DNA of 64,000 bases from Dichomitus squalens LYAD-421 SS1 (lineage: Eukaryota; Basidiomycota; Agaricomycetes; Polyporales; Polyporaceae): the NCBI RefSeq assembly GCF_000275845.1, contig NW_006766941.1, positions 112,760 to 176,759 of the forward strand. Reading direction: 5' to 3'. Positions within the stretch are counted from its first letter, which is position 1; each line of letters starts with the position of its first letter. This document shows, one piece after another, positions 22,960 through 34,573 of the stretch. The notes under the pieces are model-generated. The model had not been told where the DNA came from. It ran no database searches and saw only the letters and a program-made list of their open reading frames with translations. Made by a program: the position numbers and the translations under genes.

Positions 22960-23610
22960 TCCAGGCCACTCACATCCACGTTGTGAGAGTCCGATCCGCA
23001 TCTTCAGGCTGTGAGGAATCGTGCTCAGTCGCAGCAGATCGGTGTTCTAGGAAGAACCGCCCTTACCGCCTCTATTGAACCCTCCCGAACCCGTCAGCCG
23101 GTGGGATACCGATTGTGAACGTCCCTTATGATTCTCTCCATTGTGTTTTGGTAGTCAAGGTCGAGGTGGATGGGGGCAACTGCTCACCTGTACGTCGACG
23201 TCTTGGTACTAGACCTATATTAGGATCCCGCCTTGATAAATTTATATCGTGACAAATTGTGTCAGGAGTTCGAGACTGAGTGAAGCCACCGACTTTACAT
23301 CCCTTCTCCAAGCATGTTGCTACTTCAAGAGGAATCTCGAATGGTACGACCGCTCTTATTCACTCCGTTCAACGTGTTTGCCAAGGGGGCGGTCATGGGG
23401 AGCGCCCGAGCAGATGAGGATGAGATGACATCAGTCGCGCCGACTTCGTCGGGGCTTTCTACCCACGCACAACATTCATATACGCCTCCTACACCAGCTG
23501 CCTTGTGCACGCTCGGACGCAGCACACCACCTAACACCTTGGACTCGCGACCCCTCGACTCGACCTACTGTACACGCACATTCGCCATCACGAAGACAAC
23601 GAAGACAGAA

Positions 23611-25031
23611 ATGCCGGTCCCCAAACACATCTTCAACCAGATCAAGGCGATCATCCCGCCACTCAACGGCACCCTCCACAAGGGCCAGTCAGGACGCGTA
23701 GGCGTCCTCGGCGGTGCCCTCGAGTACGTTCTCTGTCTGTGGTCCACACGCTCACACGTTCAAAATCGTGCAGTTACACCGGGGCGCCCTTCTTCGCCTC
23801 CATGTCCGCCCTGCGGTTCGTGAGTTAGGCGGATTGCCCTGCTGCCATCTCCACATTCTGAGCAAGTGTATACACTACAGGGCGCAGACCTCTCCCACGT
23901 AATCTGCTCACCTACAGCCGCCGGCGCCATTAAGTCCTACTCCCCAGACCTCATCGTGCACCCCATCCTCCGCGAAGAAGCGTACGCCCTCTTCCCTGCG
24001 CGGCACCCCCCCTCTCCGCGCTGACGTTGAGTCACGCCACAGCCCCATCGACTCTGTCAAGGAAACGCTCTCAGGCCTCCTCTCGCGCCTGCATGTTCTC
24101 ATCATCGGCCCCGGGCTCGGGCGCGAAGACTACATGCAGACGTTCGCGAAGCTCGCGCTGCACATCGCCAAGGAGCAGGGCATGTACGTCGTCCTCGACG
24201 CCGACGGGCTGTACATGGTCGGCCAGGACACGTCCCTCATCCAGGGCTACCGGCGCGCGGTGCTCACGCCGAACGTCGTCGAGTTCAAGCGGCTGAGCGA
24301 GAACGTGGTATATGTCCCCGTCCATCCTCCGTCCTCCTCCTTTCTCTGCCCTTCCTCGCTCCCGACCACCGCTCCTGTATCCACCCCAACTCACCTGCTT
24401 GACAGAAAATCGACCCGGACACCCCTGCGGACGAGCGTGCGATGCGCGTCTCGCGCGCGCTGGGCGGCGTCACGGTCCTCCAGAAGGGCGAGGCCGACAG
24501 GATCTGCACGAACACCGGAAAAGCCAGCAAAGAGGAGGCGCAGCTGAACCAGATCAAGGAAGGCGAGAGCGCGGAGGAGCTCGTCGTTGTCGACGTTCCG
24601 GGAGGGTACAAGCGGTGCGGCGGACAGGGCGACGTTCTGAGCGGGGCGGTCGGGACGATCATGGCGTGGGGGAAGTGCTACGAGGAGGGCGCTTACGGGT
24701 GCGTATCGCCTGCTTTGTCGTGCTGCGACTATGCGGATGTGCTGATTATCGAGGGTGGAATATGTAGCGACGGATCCATCCCGCCGTCGAGGATACCCCT
24801 TCTGGCGGCTGTTGGCGGGTCGATGCTGACGAGGACCGCGTCGCGGCGCGCGTTCGGGAAGCAAGGGAGGAGTAAGTGACGTCTCATCGCCTCTAGAAAT
24901 TCTCGTCCCTGATGCGGTCCGTAGGTCTGGTGACACAGGATCTCTTTCCGGAGCTTGGACATGCATTCGAAGAGGTTTTCGGTTCAGGAGAAGGAGGAGC
25001 GGGCGCGCCGGTGAGCGAAGGCAAGCTGTAG
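23611..25031 (+). CDS. ATP-dependent NAD(P)H-hydrate dehydratase (NAXD)
   Basis: A metabolite-repair enzyme that dehydrates damaged NADHX/NADPHX back to NAD(P)H using ATP or ADP. Seven exons, 23611-23723, 23774-23819, 23881-23981, 24043-24307, 24406-24698, 24768-24871 and 24925-25031, close in phase to 342 residues, a normal length. Family motifs in order: [19 protein letters not shown] (the split codon restores the DYTGAP motif), [62 protein letters not shown], and the catalytic GGQGDVLSG near residue 265. The frame is open upstream of the ATG, with earlier in-frame ATGs (for example 23341), so a longer form with a mitochondrial presequence is possible. Introns are 50-98 bp. Confidence 0.93.
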
Positions 25032-25287
25032 AAAATGGGGATGTGGCAATTGTAGTCGTCAGGGCTGCAAGCTCACATGAGATGACATGATTTCTCTGAG
25101 CAGCGAAGGGTTGTATAGACTACAGAGTCCCGCGAACGGTGATGTCTCCCTTCTTCTCAGCATTCTCACGAAACAGTTCCTCTCCATGGGCCGACTCTCG
25201 GCACTTTCCTCCGCTTTTCGCTAACCTGCGGCTGCCGACTCCGGCGATGCTGCTTGAACCCGAACCAGGACATACGCCACCTTAGAG

Positions 25288-25860
25288 GTGCTGGAAGGCT
25301 TTTCACAGCACGCGGGAATTACTCAGGTAGTATACTATCCGGATGCTTGGACACAGCGTTATGCACACTTCCAAATTGTGAGGCGCTCGACAGCACCACG
25401 CTATTCACTTAGCCTCTCATCGAAACAGTTGGCTCCCAAGGTGACGTCCCATTCTTTCAACCAGTCATCGGCGGACATCATACTACCTACTGCGGACCAG
25501 GTCGAACTCCACGTCCATAGTCAAATCCCCGCTCAAGCGTTACCCATAGTCGGCGACATGTTTTGCCGCCTTCTGCAGCTTCCCTGCGATTCACAGGACG
25601 TCTATCGCGTTCGACCTATCATACCCGTCGCGGAGTTCCTCGAGAGGCTGTTGCGCTTTGCTTTGCTGAGAGGAAGCTCGGGGTTCATTGCGTGCGTGTG
25701 TGGGCCGCTCCTGGCGGGTGTGTTCGTTCTCGGTCATACGGTAACGAAACACTCAATCTAGGACCTGAGTACACAGGCCACGACTCGGAACTCTTCGCAA
25801 CTCAGCGCATACACAATCACACAGTTACCCCTCAAGCAAGAATCGCGATCTATGTAGCCT
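25288..25860 (+). pseudogene. BTB/POZ gene remnant
   Basis: A decayed relative of the double-BTB genes that follow. The first half of a BTB domain is readable: HSFNQSSADIILPTADQVEL, HVHSQI, MFCRLLQLP and RPIIPVAEFLERLLRFA. At about 25680 the frame changes. A second piece, HTVTPQARIAIYV (about 25820-25860), corresponds to HGLTPQARLAAR in the intact paralogs, from the region after the second BTB domain. Most of the middle, including the second BTB domain, is gone, so this is an internally deleted copy. Confidence 0.7.
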
Positions 25861-26230
25861 ATACGTTAGTATAATATCTCGGTACGTTTCGACAATTCAG
25901 AGATTCAACAGCGATTATCCAAATCCCAGGATATGTTCAGCCAGATACCGCCATTCGGGTCCAGGCTGTCATAGGTTTTCATCGCCTGACTAGAATGCTA
26001 TTTGTTGCGCAGATGGTAATCATAATCGTCACCTTTTGAGGCTGCATATTGCTTGCCGCAGCATAAATCGGAACCTCTAGGGCACTATTCCCCGCAACGG
26101 GCGGTCTATGAGCGCCGTAGCCACATGGCATGCAAGTTCTATCATGTATGCTGCGGTAGAGTGAGGTACAGTACATATATGCACGATGCTCCCGTACCGC
26201 CTTCATCCCGCAGTGCACCAGCACGACAAT

Positions 26231-27903
26231 ATGCGGTCTGCTACCAAGAAAGGGAGTAAACCCCGAACGAAGACGTCGCTCTCTACTGATACACCTAGTC
26301 ACCCATTCAACTTTCCCACTGCAGATATCACCTTGCGGAGCACAGACAATGTCGACTTCCATATCCACCGCGCCATCCTCTCAGTTGCTTCGGACGTTTT
26401 CAGAGACATGCTATCCCTTCCCCCACCTCACGACGACGCAGTGCTCGCGGACGCCGGTGCTTCGCCTTCACCTCCATCTCGTCCCATCATACCTCTCACC
26501 GAGAATGGCAAGACACTCGAGAGGCTACTCTGCCTCTGCTATCCGATCAACAAGCAACCATTGAACGAGCTTGAGGGCGTCGTCCCTGTGCTCAAGGCCG
26601 CTCTGAAGTACGACATGGAGTGGCCGATAACTCTTCTGACTAAAGATCTCCTCGAAATCGCACCCAAGGCGCCGCTCAAGGTATGGGCGTGTGCCTGCCA
26701 ATGCGAACTGAAGGACCTCGTCCGCTCGGCGGCCCTGGAGATACTCAGAGAGACTGCAAAAGGCGAGGATACCAAGAATAGCCGCCTGGCTAGTTTCGAG
26801 GCGATGCTCCAGTCTGCAGGGCTGAGCGTCTTAGACGGAGTCGTCGCAGGCGACTTCTTCCGCCTCCGAGAGTTCATCCTAGCGGGGGATCGGGAGGCGC
26901 CTTTCGTAAGGTTGGCTCCCACTCACCAGCTCCCAACCCACTCGCCAATCGCAGGTGTAGCCTCCACTACCTTCCAGCCCCACGTTCTAGATCCCGACAT
27001 CGTCATATGTTGCCCAGACGCCACAACCCATCGCGCGCACGCAGCTATCCTCTCTCTCCATTCCCCAGTGTTTGCGAGTATGATCGCCGACTCCAGGGCC
27101 GATCAGTCTTGCAAGACTGACGTCCATCCGCCGCCCATCGAGCTGAAAGTCGAGGTGGACTCCGACGCTCTGGTCACTCTACTGGAGTTGTGCTACGCAG
27201 ACTCTTCGGGTCTACCCACCACTCCCTCGCGCCTGGCCACCCTCCTCGTCGCGGCAGAGAGGTATCAGCTGACCGCGATCCAGAGAATTGTGAAGGATCG
27301 CTGGGACGAGGTTGCCAAGGATAGTCCCTTGGACGCTTACTTCGTCGCGATCCAGCATGGTCTGACACCGCAGGCCAGGCTCGCCGCTAGAGACGTGCTA
27401 GAGAAGCCTATTGGTGGGGCTTACGCCCGATCCATGGAATCCTCCCCCGCGCTCTCCTACTATCGTCTTCTGTCGTACTACACTGCGTGTAGCGCTGCTG
27501 TGAAGGCAAAGGCGCAGGACCCGATGCCTCAGTGGCACAAGGCCATGCGGTCGGCGTACAGTCCTTATAGCTACTCCTCATCACATTCCATCCAAGAAGG
27601 AGGCAGCATGGAGCAGTGTCTTCGTGAAATAGCCGAGAGAAGTGAGGAGGGCCCCCGGCGCGTTATTGCGGAGCTAGCCTTCAGCTCGTTGCTGATGCAT
27701 CTCGATGGCAAAAATGGTGGTTCGATCTGGCCCATGTGTAGTAGAGGATTATGCTCGGTCGTCGTCAAGGCGGTGCTGACACTGAGCTCCGACTTGGGAA
27801 ACGCGATCGTCGAAGCAATCTCCCAGGTACGTTGCGCAAGATCCATAACATTGTCGACATGATGCCGAATGTCTGAACATAGGTGGAGCTCAAGATTGAC
27901 TAG
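26231..27903 (+). CDS. Double BTB/POZ domain protein (cluster copy A)
   Basis: Two exons, 26231-27826 and 27883-27903, joined in phase 0 by a 56-bp intron, give 538 residues. The first BTB/POZ fold is about residues 24-125 (HPFNFPTADITLRSTDNVDF, HIHRAILSVASDVFRDML, RLLCLCYP, LKAALKYDMEWP). A helical BACK-like stretch follows (KVWACACQCELKDLVRSAA), then a second BTB from about 255 (DPDIVICCPDATTHRAHAAI, LLELCYADSSGLP, LLVAAERYQL) and a helical C-terminus. The last exon encodes only VELKID. BTB proteins often dimerise and bring substrates to Cul3 ubiquitin ligases, which is known of the family but not shown here. A start at 26186 is also possible. The 3' flank is nearly identical to that of the copy exactly 5,000 bases downstream. 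Confidence 0.85.
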
Positions 27904-29008
27904 CACTTGGTCGTAGATTGCGGAACGCTCGTCACTCATGTCGCTTTAGCACTGTTTCTCTTGCACCGCATTGTACGATACAATGTCTGTTGTCTGATGT
28001 CCGGACTGTAGCGGTCTCAATCTCCGGCTCTGATAGTGGAACAATCCCTGACTTGCGTCATGGGTACCGCGGGTACGTGATCGGCCACGTCACCACACAA
28101 AGTAGATGATGGTACACGACAAAGGGTGATAGCGATTTACAATGAAATAGGGTATGCACAGTGCCCCTGCCCTCAAGGCAATCATCAGGACGTGCGAACT
28201 AAACTAAGGTAACAGGCGGAACAGACGTTCGACCACGCACATTTGTACACGCTCCTGCGCAGTTATAACAAACAGAGGGCTTACTAATATCAGGCGATGC
28301 CAGGAGGAGAATCGACACAAGTTACAAGTTGCCCAACGAACCTGATGATGCTTGAAGTGACAGACACGAGAGGGCGAGATGTGGGCGCAAGAATCAGACC
28401 AGGGAGACTTGCTAGAGGGCGTCGAAACGAGTGCCTGCGCAACACAGAGGCCGATCTTTATGCGTAGGCCAAGGCGCGATGCACGCGGGTACTGAAATGA
28501 CTCAGATGTTTTCACTGAGGTGTTTGGCATTATTGGACGGTGAAAACCGAATGAAAAGGACGTGCAATCGCTCGGGACGCGATGACTGTTGGCTGGAGCG
28601 AGGCCGTGTATTTTATAGTAGCTGGAAGCCACAAATCATCCGGAGCTTGGACGCGCCTTGGAGAGGGTTTCAGCTGAAGGATACAGAGGAGCGTCGGCAG
28701 GAGAGTAGCGATACAAGATAGGAGGTCCAAGGGTGGTATCGAAAGCAACGTCGAAGGAATGACCAAGCGGTTCTCTCGGCGCCGATGCTAAAGCCTGTAG
28801 CTAAAGGCTTTTATCGAGAGGGGCTCGTCTTCCGGGCCGATTCACCGGCCTAGCGCTCATACGTTCAGCTTCCTCGTTGAGGCCTTGAGGCCTCTACTGG
28901 CACCACTAGTACCTTCAGTGCCGCGGTAGGTGCTTTCTGAATCAATCCTCTCGCATCCCATTGCTCGTACTCCCAACGGGGCCTCACATTCTCACACACC
29001 ACGCGACA
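27904..29008. other. Intergenic; duplicated 3' flank
   Basis: 27904-28080 is about 95% identical to 32904-33075, behind the sister BTB gene. 28340-28480 also shares patches with 33810-33920 (for example GAGGCCGATCT and nearby words), so the duplicated block once extended further. A minus-strand frame at 28204-28632 and one at 33827-34012 share a short peptide (IGLCV-type) but neither looks like a gene. Confidence 0.5.
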
Positions 29009-30718
29009 ATGTCAGAACACAAACCAGACATTGCTCACCCTCGAATTGCGTCCTATCCGTTCAACGAGCCCTCGGCCGATATCACACTACGCACCCGAGA
29101 TGGAGTCGACTTCTACGTCTACCGTCCCATCCTCTCCCTAGCATCCCCCGTATTTGCAGATATGTTTTCCCTTCCGCAACCTGCAACCCCCAAACAGGAC
29201 CAAATCATCGCTCGGCCAGTCATAGACATCACAGAGGATAGCAAGACCATCGAGAGGCTGCTCCGCCTCTGCTACCCTATTGAGAAGGAGAAGCTGGACG
29301 AATTTGAGGATATCGTCGCAGTTTTGCAGGCAGCCATGAAGTACGACATGAAATGGCCGATATCCTCGCTAACTGTCGACCTCCTTGCTATCGTCCCTCA
29401 CAGTCCACTGAAGGTATGGGCGATCGCTTGTCGATGCAGAGCGGAAGATCTAGCCCACAAGGCAGCAGCCAGGATGCTGGAGATGGCAAATGCGCCCCCA
29501 GAGCGTACAGCAAAAGATTCCGACGTAGCAGATTTAGACGAACAAGTGTACGCTCTGCGGGGCCCGTCGATACGTGCCTTGACGCTTCTGAGACACAAGC
29601 TGGAGGAGTACGGCCTGGATATGCTAGATGGCATTTCTGCAGGGGATTACTTCCGCTTGAGGGAGTATCTTCGCGTAGGAGAAGGGAAGATCACCTCGCT
29701 TCTCTCCCCGACTACCGTCGACGTCAATCATTCCGGCGCCGAATGGACCCAGGACGCAATTCTACCTACAGTGATTCCTTCTTTTCCGCCTCCAGACGTA
29801 GTACTCCAGTGCTCTGATGGCAGACAGTTCCCCGCTCACTCCCTGCCCTTCATACTACATTCCCCAGTCCTCAGCACGCGCATTCACGCGGCATGCGCCA
29901 CTGCATCCCAGCCTATCGCTACTACGTCGGACGATCGGCCGTTACCGGTGCTCGAGATAGAGGTTGAGTTCTCGACACTCTCGACACTGATAGTCATGTT
30001 ATACGCCAAAGACGTCCGCAGGAACCTCCCCCGCGACCTACCTCGCCTTTCCGCTGTGTTAGACACCGCTAGGAAATTAGAGATAGCAGGGTTATAGGAA
30101 GCGGTCAAAGAACGATGGATCGAAACGGCGAAGTCTACTCCACTAGAAGCCTACTTGATCACCCTCCGGTACGGGCTAACTGATTGCGCACGACTTGCTG
30201 CCCGAGAGGTCCTCGAACACTCCATCGCTGGGGTCCACGTTCACAGTATGGAGTCTCCGTCGTCCACAGCGCTTGCGTATCATCGTCTTTTGCAATACTA
30301 TGACGCCTGTGCAGCGGCTGTCGATGCGTGCATCAAAGCCGCAGCAGCGCAGTTGAACACCGACATAGCCAAGCTCAATCAGACCTGGAGCCCAAGCGCA
30401 TTATTAATCGAGTATCACCCGATTCATTATTTTTGAAACCCCCAGCTCAGGCAATCGAGAGGCGTGTCAGGCCGTCTGTGCAGGGCAGATTACGCTTCGA
30501 CTTCACATTGCCCACCTTGTTGCAACAATCGTTGTCAGCATGGCCGAGCTGTAGCGCACCACTGTGTCACAAATACACGGATGTTCTGTTCAAGCTGAGT
30601 ACCACCTTACCCCAAACCATTGCTGACACAATTGCACGGGTGAGTCCAATCATTTGGTCTTTCCATTCGGACTCAGCACTGATGGCGTTACTTACAGGTG
30701 CAGTTGAAGATCGGGTGA
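29009..30718 (+). pseudogene. Double BTB/POZ gene, broken (cluster copy B)
   Basis: Start at 29009 (MSEHKPDIAHPR). The first BTB is complete (YPFNEPSADITLRTRDGVDF, VYRPILSLASPVFADMF, RLLRLCYPIEKEKL, MKYDMKWP). The second is readable (PDVVLQCSDGRQFPAHS, HSPVLSTRI, VEFSTLSTLIVMLY). At 30095-30097 an in-frame TAG interrupts the helix after the second BTB. The same frame then continues with clear family sequence (VKERWIETAKSTPLEAYLI, LTDCARLAAREVLEHSIAG) up to a stop at 30434-30436. The usual end (LPQTIADTIAR, 56-bp-class intron, VQLKIG, stop at 30718) is in another frame, so a frameshift lies near 30400. One nonsense change plus one frameshift makes this a probable pseudogene. A truncated 362-residue protein with both BTB domains could still be made. 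Confidence 0.75.
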
Positions 30719-31254
30719 CTTTACACGACGTGGGCTTGCTGTTCTCCGGAAGGTAATGCACTGGCACTCATGATCCTCTATAACCTCGTCTAACAAACCG
30801 GAACCACCAGAACCGAGTCATTTCGTTGATGGAGGAACACGAGAATCTGAATATACAAATAGTAGCTCACTATGTTGATGCCGCCGTGCAGCGGCTGCTT
30901 TCATTTTCCAAGTACAATGGTGTGCTTTCACGTGCTAGCATGCGGACAACGTCGCCGAGATCAACTTAGCGAACAAGCTGCAGAACCTCGGAATGGATCA
31001 TGACCACGGCAGCCATAGTACAGACGCGAGTCACTAGTATGTTAGTAACAGACAATCTGTTGAACGGGATGCCCATAATTGCATCGCAGATATTATGTCG
31101 TGGTCATCGAATCGTGCATGCCTCGTGAATGTGGGTGCATGCTCACACGTTCCGACCATGTGTGCTGCGGTAGGCCTATAAGCAATCGTCTCTGGGCGAC
31201 GACGTACGGCCCATAGACATCCTTTGGTTGTCTCCCACATACAGAAACGTTACA
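30719..31254. other. Intergenic, nothing recognised
   Basis: The promoter region of the next BTB copy. The word CATGTGTGCTGCGGTAG near 31157 recurs with one change near 26144 in front of copy A, so some upstream sequence was duplicated as well. Confidence 0.4.
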
Positions 31255-32903
31255 ATGAGCGACAACAACATAGCGACATCGCCTGCACTGGGGCACCCGT
31301 TCGACCTTCCATCCACCGATATTACCTTGCGGAGCGCAGACAATGTCGACTTCCCCGTCCATAAGCTCATCCTCTCTGTCTCCTCAGCTTTCTTCCGAGA
31401 CATGCTCTCGCTACCCCCACCTCGCGACGATGCCACGAGTACCAAATCGTTGTCTCCGCCTAGTCCTGTGGTACCTCTCGCTGAGGATGGCAAGACGATC
31501 GAGAGGCTACTCCGCCTCTGCTACCCCATCGACAAGCAGCCCTTAGATGACTTGAAGGACATCGCCCCCGTGCTCAAGGCCGCGCTCAAGTACGACATGG
31601 AGTGGCCAATCAGACTCCTCACGAGAGATCTCCTCGCCATCATGCCAAAGGCGCCGTTGAAGGTATGGGCGTACGCCTGCCAATGCGGGCTGGAGGACCT
31701 CGCCCGTTCGGCGGCTCGCGAGGTGCTCGGCGAGAGCACGAAGGGCGACAACACAAAGAGCAGTCGGCTCGTGAACTTCGGGGCGATGCTGGGGTCGATA
31801 GGGCTGGATGTCCTGGAGGGAGTCACGGCAAGCGACTACTTCCGCCTGCGGGAGTACATTCTGTCCGGGGAATGTGAGGCGCGTTTCGTAGCGTTGAGTC
31901 CAAATCTCTCGGACGTAGTCGACACCTCCACCGGGATTAGCAGAGCCCCAGAACACCACGCTGCCAGCTTCTACCCCCCTGTCCCACGTCCAGACCTCAC
32001 ACTCCGCTGCCTGGACACTACGACCCACCACGCTCACGAAGCCATCCTTTCTCTCCATTCCTCGGTCTTCGGTAACTTGATCGACGCCGAGCGGGCTAGG
32101 CAAACTCGCGAATCTGGCGCCGTCTACCCACGTGTCGAGCTCGAAGTTGAGGTGAATTCCGACACCCTGACGGTTCTCTTGGAGTTGTGCTACGGGAACA
32201 CGTCCGGCCTTCCCTCCTCCTCCTCCTCCTCCAGCCTTGACGCTCTCCTCGTCGCCGTGGAAAGGTACAACATGGTCCTGATCCATAAGATCGTGAAGGA
32301 TCGCTGGGACGAGATCGCCAGAACCAATGCCCTGGACGCTTACTTCGTCGCCCTGCGACATGGACTGACGTCGCAAGCCAGAGTCGGCGCGAGAGGGGTG
32401 TTAGACAGCCCTATCAACGGAGCTTACGCCCGGTCCATGGAATCCACCTCTGCGCTCTCATACCACCGTCTCCTGGATTACTACGCGTGCGGCGCTGCCG
32501 TGGAGGCAAAGATGCAGGACACGATTCCTCAGTGGAATGTCGATATCCAGGAGGCAACACGGTTAAGCTATGAACGCTCCTCCTCGAACGACGGGATACG
32601 AGAAGGCGGCATCATGGAGCGGCATCTTTGTGACATCGCCGGGAGAAGTGAGGAGGGGCCCGGACGAGTGATCGCGAAGCTAGCCTTTAGCTCATTGCTG
32701 ATGCTGTCCGATTACCATTAATCAATATGGCCCTATCGTAGCAGACAGTCCTGCCTGGCCGTCGTCAAGGCGGTATCGGCACTGAGCTCCAATTTGGAAG
32801 ATGCAATCGCCGAAGCAATCTCTCAGGTATGCTGCGTAACATCCATAACATCGTCGACATGATGCTGAAGGTCTGAACATAGGTGGAGCTCAAGATCGAC
32901 TAG
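31255..32903 (+). pseudogene. Double BTB/POZ gene with late nonsense codon (cluster copy C)
   Basis: Closest relative of copy A. It starts at 31255 (MSDNNIATSPALGHPFDL), with a first BTB (DITLRSADNVDFPVHKLI, FFRDMLSLPPPRDD, RLLRLCYPIDKQPL), a helical linker, a second BTB (PDLTLRCLDTTTHHAHEA, VLLELCYGNTSGLPSSSS) and a C-terminal helical region. The frame stops at TAA 32719-32721, giving 488 residues. Beyond it the same frame goes on with family sequence (SIWPYRSRQSCLAVVKAV, SALSSNLEDAIAEAISQ), then a 56-bp intron (32827-32882) and VELKID, exactly as in copy A. So the protein has lost its last helix by one nonsense change. It may still be expressed as a slightly short form; I list it as a pseudogene only because of the stop. 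Confidence 0.7.
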
Positions 32904-34450
32904 CACTCGGTCGTAGATTGCGGAAGGCTCGTCACCCGTGTCGCTTTAGCACTGTCTCTCTTGCACCGAATTGTACGATACAATGTCTGTTGTCTGATGC
33001 CCGGACCGTAGCGGTCTCAATCTCCGGCTCTGATAGTGGAACAATCTCTGACTTGCGTCATGGATGCGGGTACGTGAAACGCCTCGGAGCACGCTCTTAG
33101 CAACACTCCGAACGACGGAGGATGGCATACAGCTCACCCTCTTGAGCGCGTCCAAAGGTCCGGCGAGGGATCGCCACACGCATCAATCCGCTATACAAGG
33201 CACTCATCGAGACAGACCTTCTCGAGAACGTCGATACAGACGGGGTTTTTGCTGTCACTGATTGGGAATAGTCCATGCCTTCTGTCGAGCTCATGTCACT
33301 TGGAGTCCTAGGACAGCCAACAGCGTCCGCGAGTGCGCGAGCTACGTGCTCACAGGCTGCAGTATGAGAGCGCGTGCTCGCCGATCCGTTCGCCACCAGC
33401 CGCGATGCATGGTTTGCGGCTTGCGCCCATTATTATGACTACCATTCCATCTAGTGCCACAACGCCGACGTCATTGTGAGCAGTGAGGGTATGCGAAACG
33501 GGAGATAGAGTTTCTCGAGGAGGCTGGCCAACGCACAGAGCACCTGCTGACGAGGCACGCGATCCTGTGACGTGCGATGTGGCAAAGTCAAGACAGCAGG
33601 CGGAAGCTCGGCACAGACATTCGACAGCCCGCGGGCTGTCGGGGCTTTGCCAAGTCTCCACTCGGTCTAGGAAGGCACCACGCACCGCAATACAGTCTCT
33701 GCTGCACGTGTGCCCCGGGCTAGACGGAACGATGGCCGTGACTCTGAGTGGAGGTAAGGAAGGATGATAAGGGGAAAGTCTCGCCACCAGAACTCAAGCT
33801 TATCTATGTAGAGCTTGGAGTGACGGTCACGGGAGGACGAGATGTGGATGCACGCAAGCACCAAACCGCAGGTAGAGCTTCGAACTGGGTGCCTGTTCGA
33901 CACAGAGGCCGATCTCGATTGTTTGGGCATGGCGTGATGCGCACGGTTCCATTTCGTAAAAGGACTCGGATCCGGTAGAGACTGGGGTGCGTGGCTGCAT
34001 CTGGGGGTACACATGCGGATAAGGAGGACGTACAAGCCCTTGAGACGCGATTGCTGCCTGCTCCAGCGAGGTCTTGAGCTATACGGCATTGGGAAGCGGC
34101 GGGAGACAGGCGGCGAGCCCCGTGGTCGCGGAGCATGGAGGGGTGCTATTGTTTTGCGCTCAGCTGAATGAAGCAACAAAGCCTTGGAGAGAGACAGGGG
34201 CGAGTGCGACGATATGCTCGGGTTTCCAAGACGCGGCGGAGAGAAACAAGCCATGTCGGACGGCGTCGATGGACGACCGGCGCAAGGTCGTGCGATGTGC
34301 TTTCGCCCCTCCGGCGCCTCCGGAGGCGGACCAATCAGGATTTGCGAAATGGGCGCCAAGCATGGATTGCGGGAGGGATTCTGGCTGGCGGTGGTACGAC
34401 CATGCACTCATCAAAATAATACCCGATCCTCGTCTCATCCTCGTTTTTTC
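32904..34450. other. Long intergenic region with duplicated flank
   Basis: 32904-33075 duplicates the 3' flank of copy A. At 33150-33270 a forward frame ends in RINPLYKALIETDLLEN and DGVFAVTDWE before a stop, which reads like the tail of a real protein but was not identified. A 246-codon minus-strand frame at 33667-34407 is Arg/Ser/Pro-rich and looks like a chance frame. Confidence 0.4.
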
Positions 34451-34460
34451 CTATATAACA
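34451..34460 (+). promoter_or_regulatory. TATA box of HMG-CoA synthase gene
   Basis: CTATATAACA lies about 115 bases before the ATG, followed by a C/T-rich stretch (CTCCTCCCCATCCCCCCCGG). Spacing and composition suit a strong fungal core promoter. Confidence 0.55.
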
Positions 34461-34573
34461 CCGTATTTGTCTCCGCCTCCCAACAATCCGTGCTTGCCTC
34501 CTCCCCATCCCCCCCGGTCGCCCGCCAAAACTAGACAGACTCCTTGCTCTCTTCTCCGTCCACGCTAGCAAAC

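Noticed and set aside
31543..32376. 277-codon minus-strand frame over BTB copy C
   Set aside because: Antisense shadow of a clear BTB reading frame.
33667..34407. Minus-strand frame of 246 codons upstream of HMG-CoA synthase
   Set aside because: Arg/Ser/Pro-rich with no family resemblance, lying over the HMG-CoA synthase promoter region and partly over duplicated flank; probably a chance frame.
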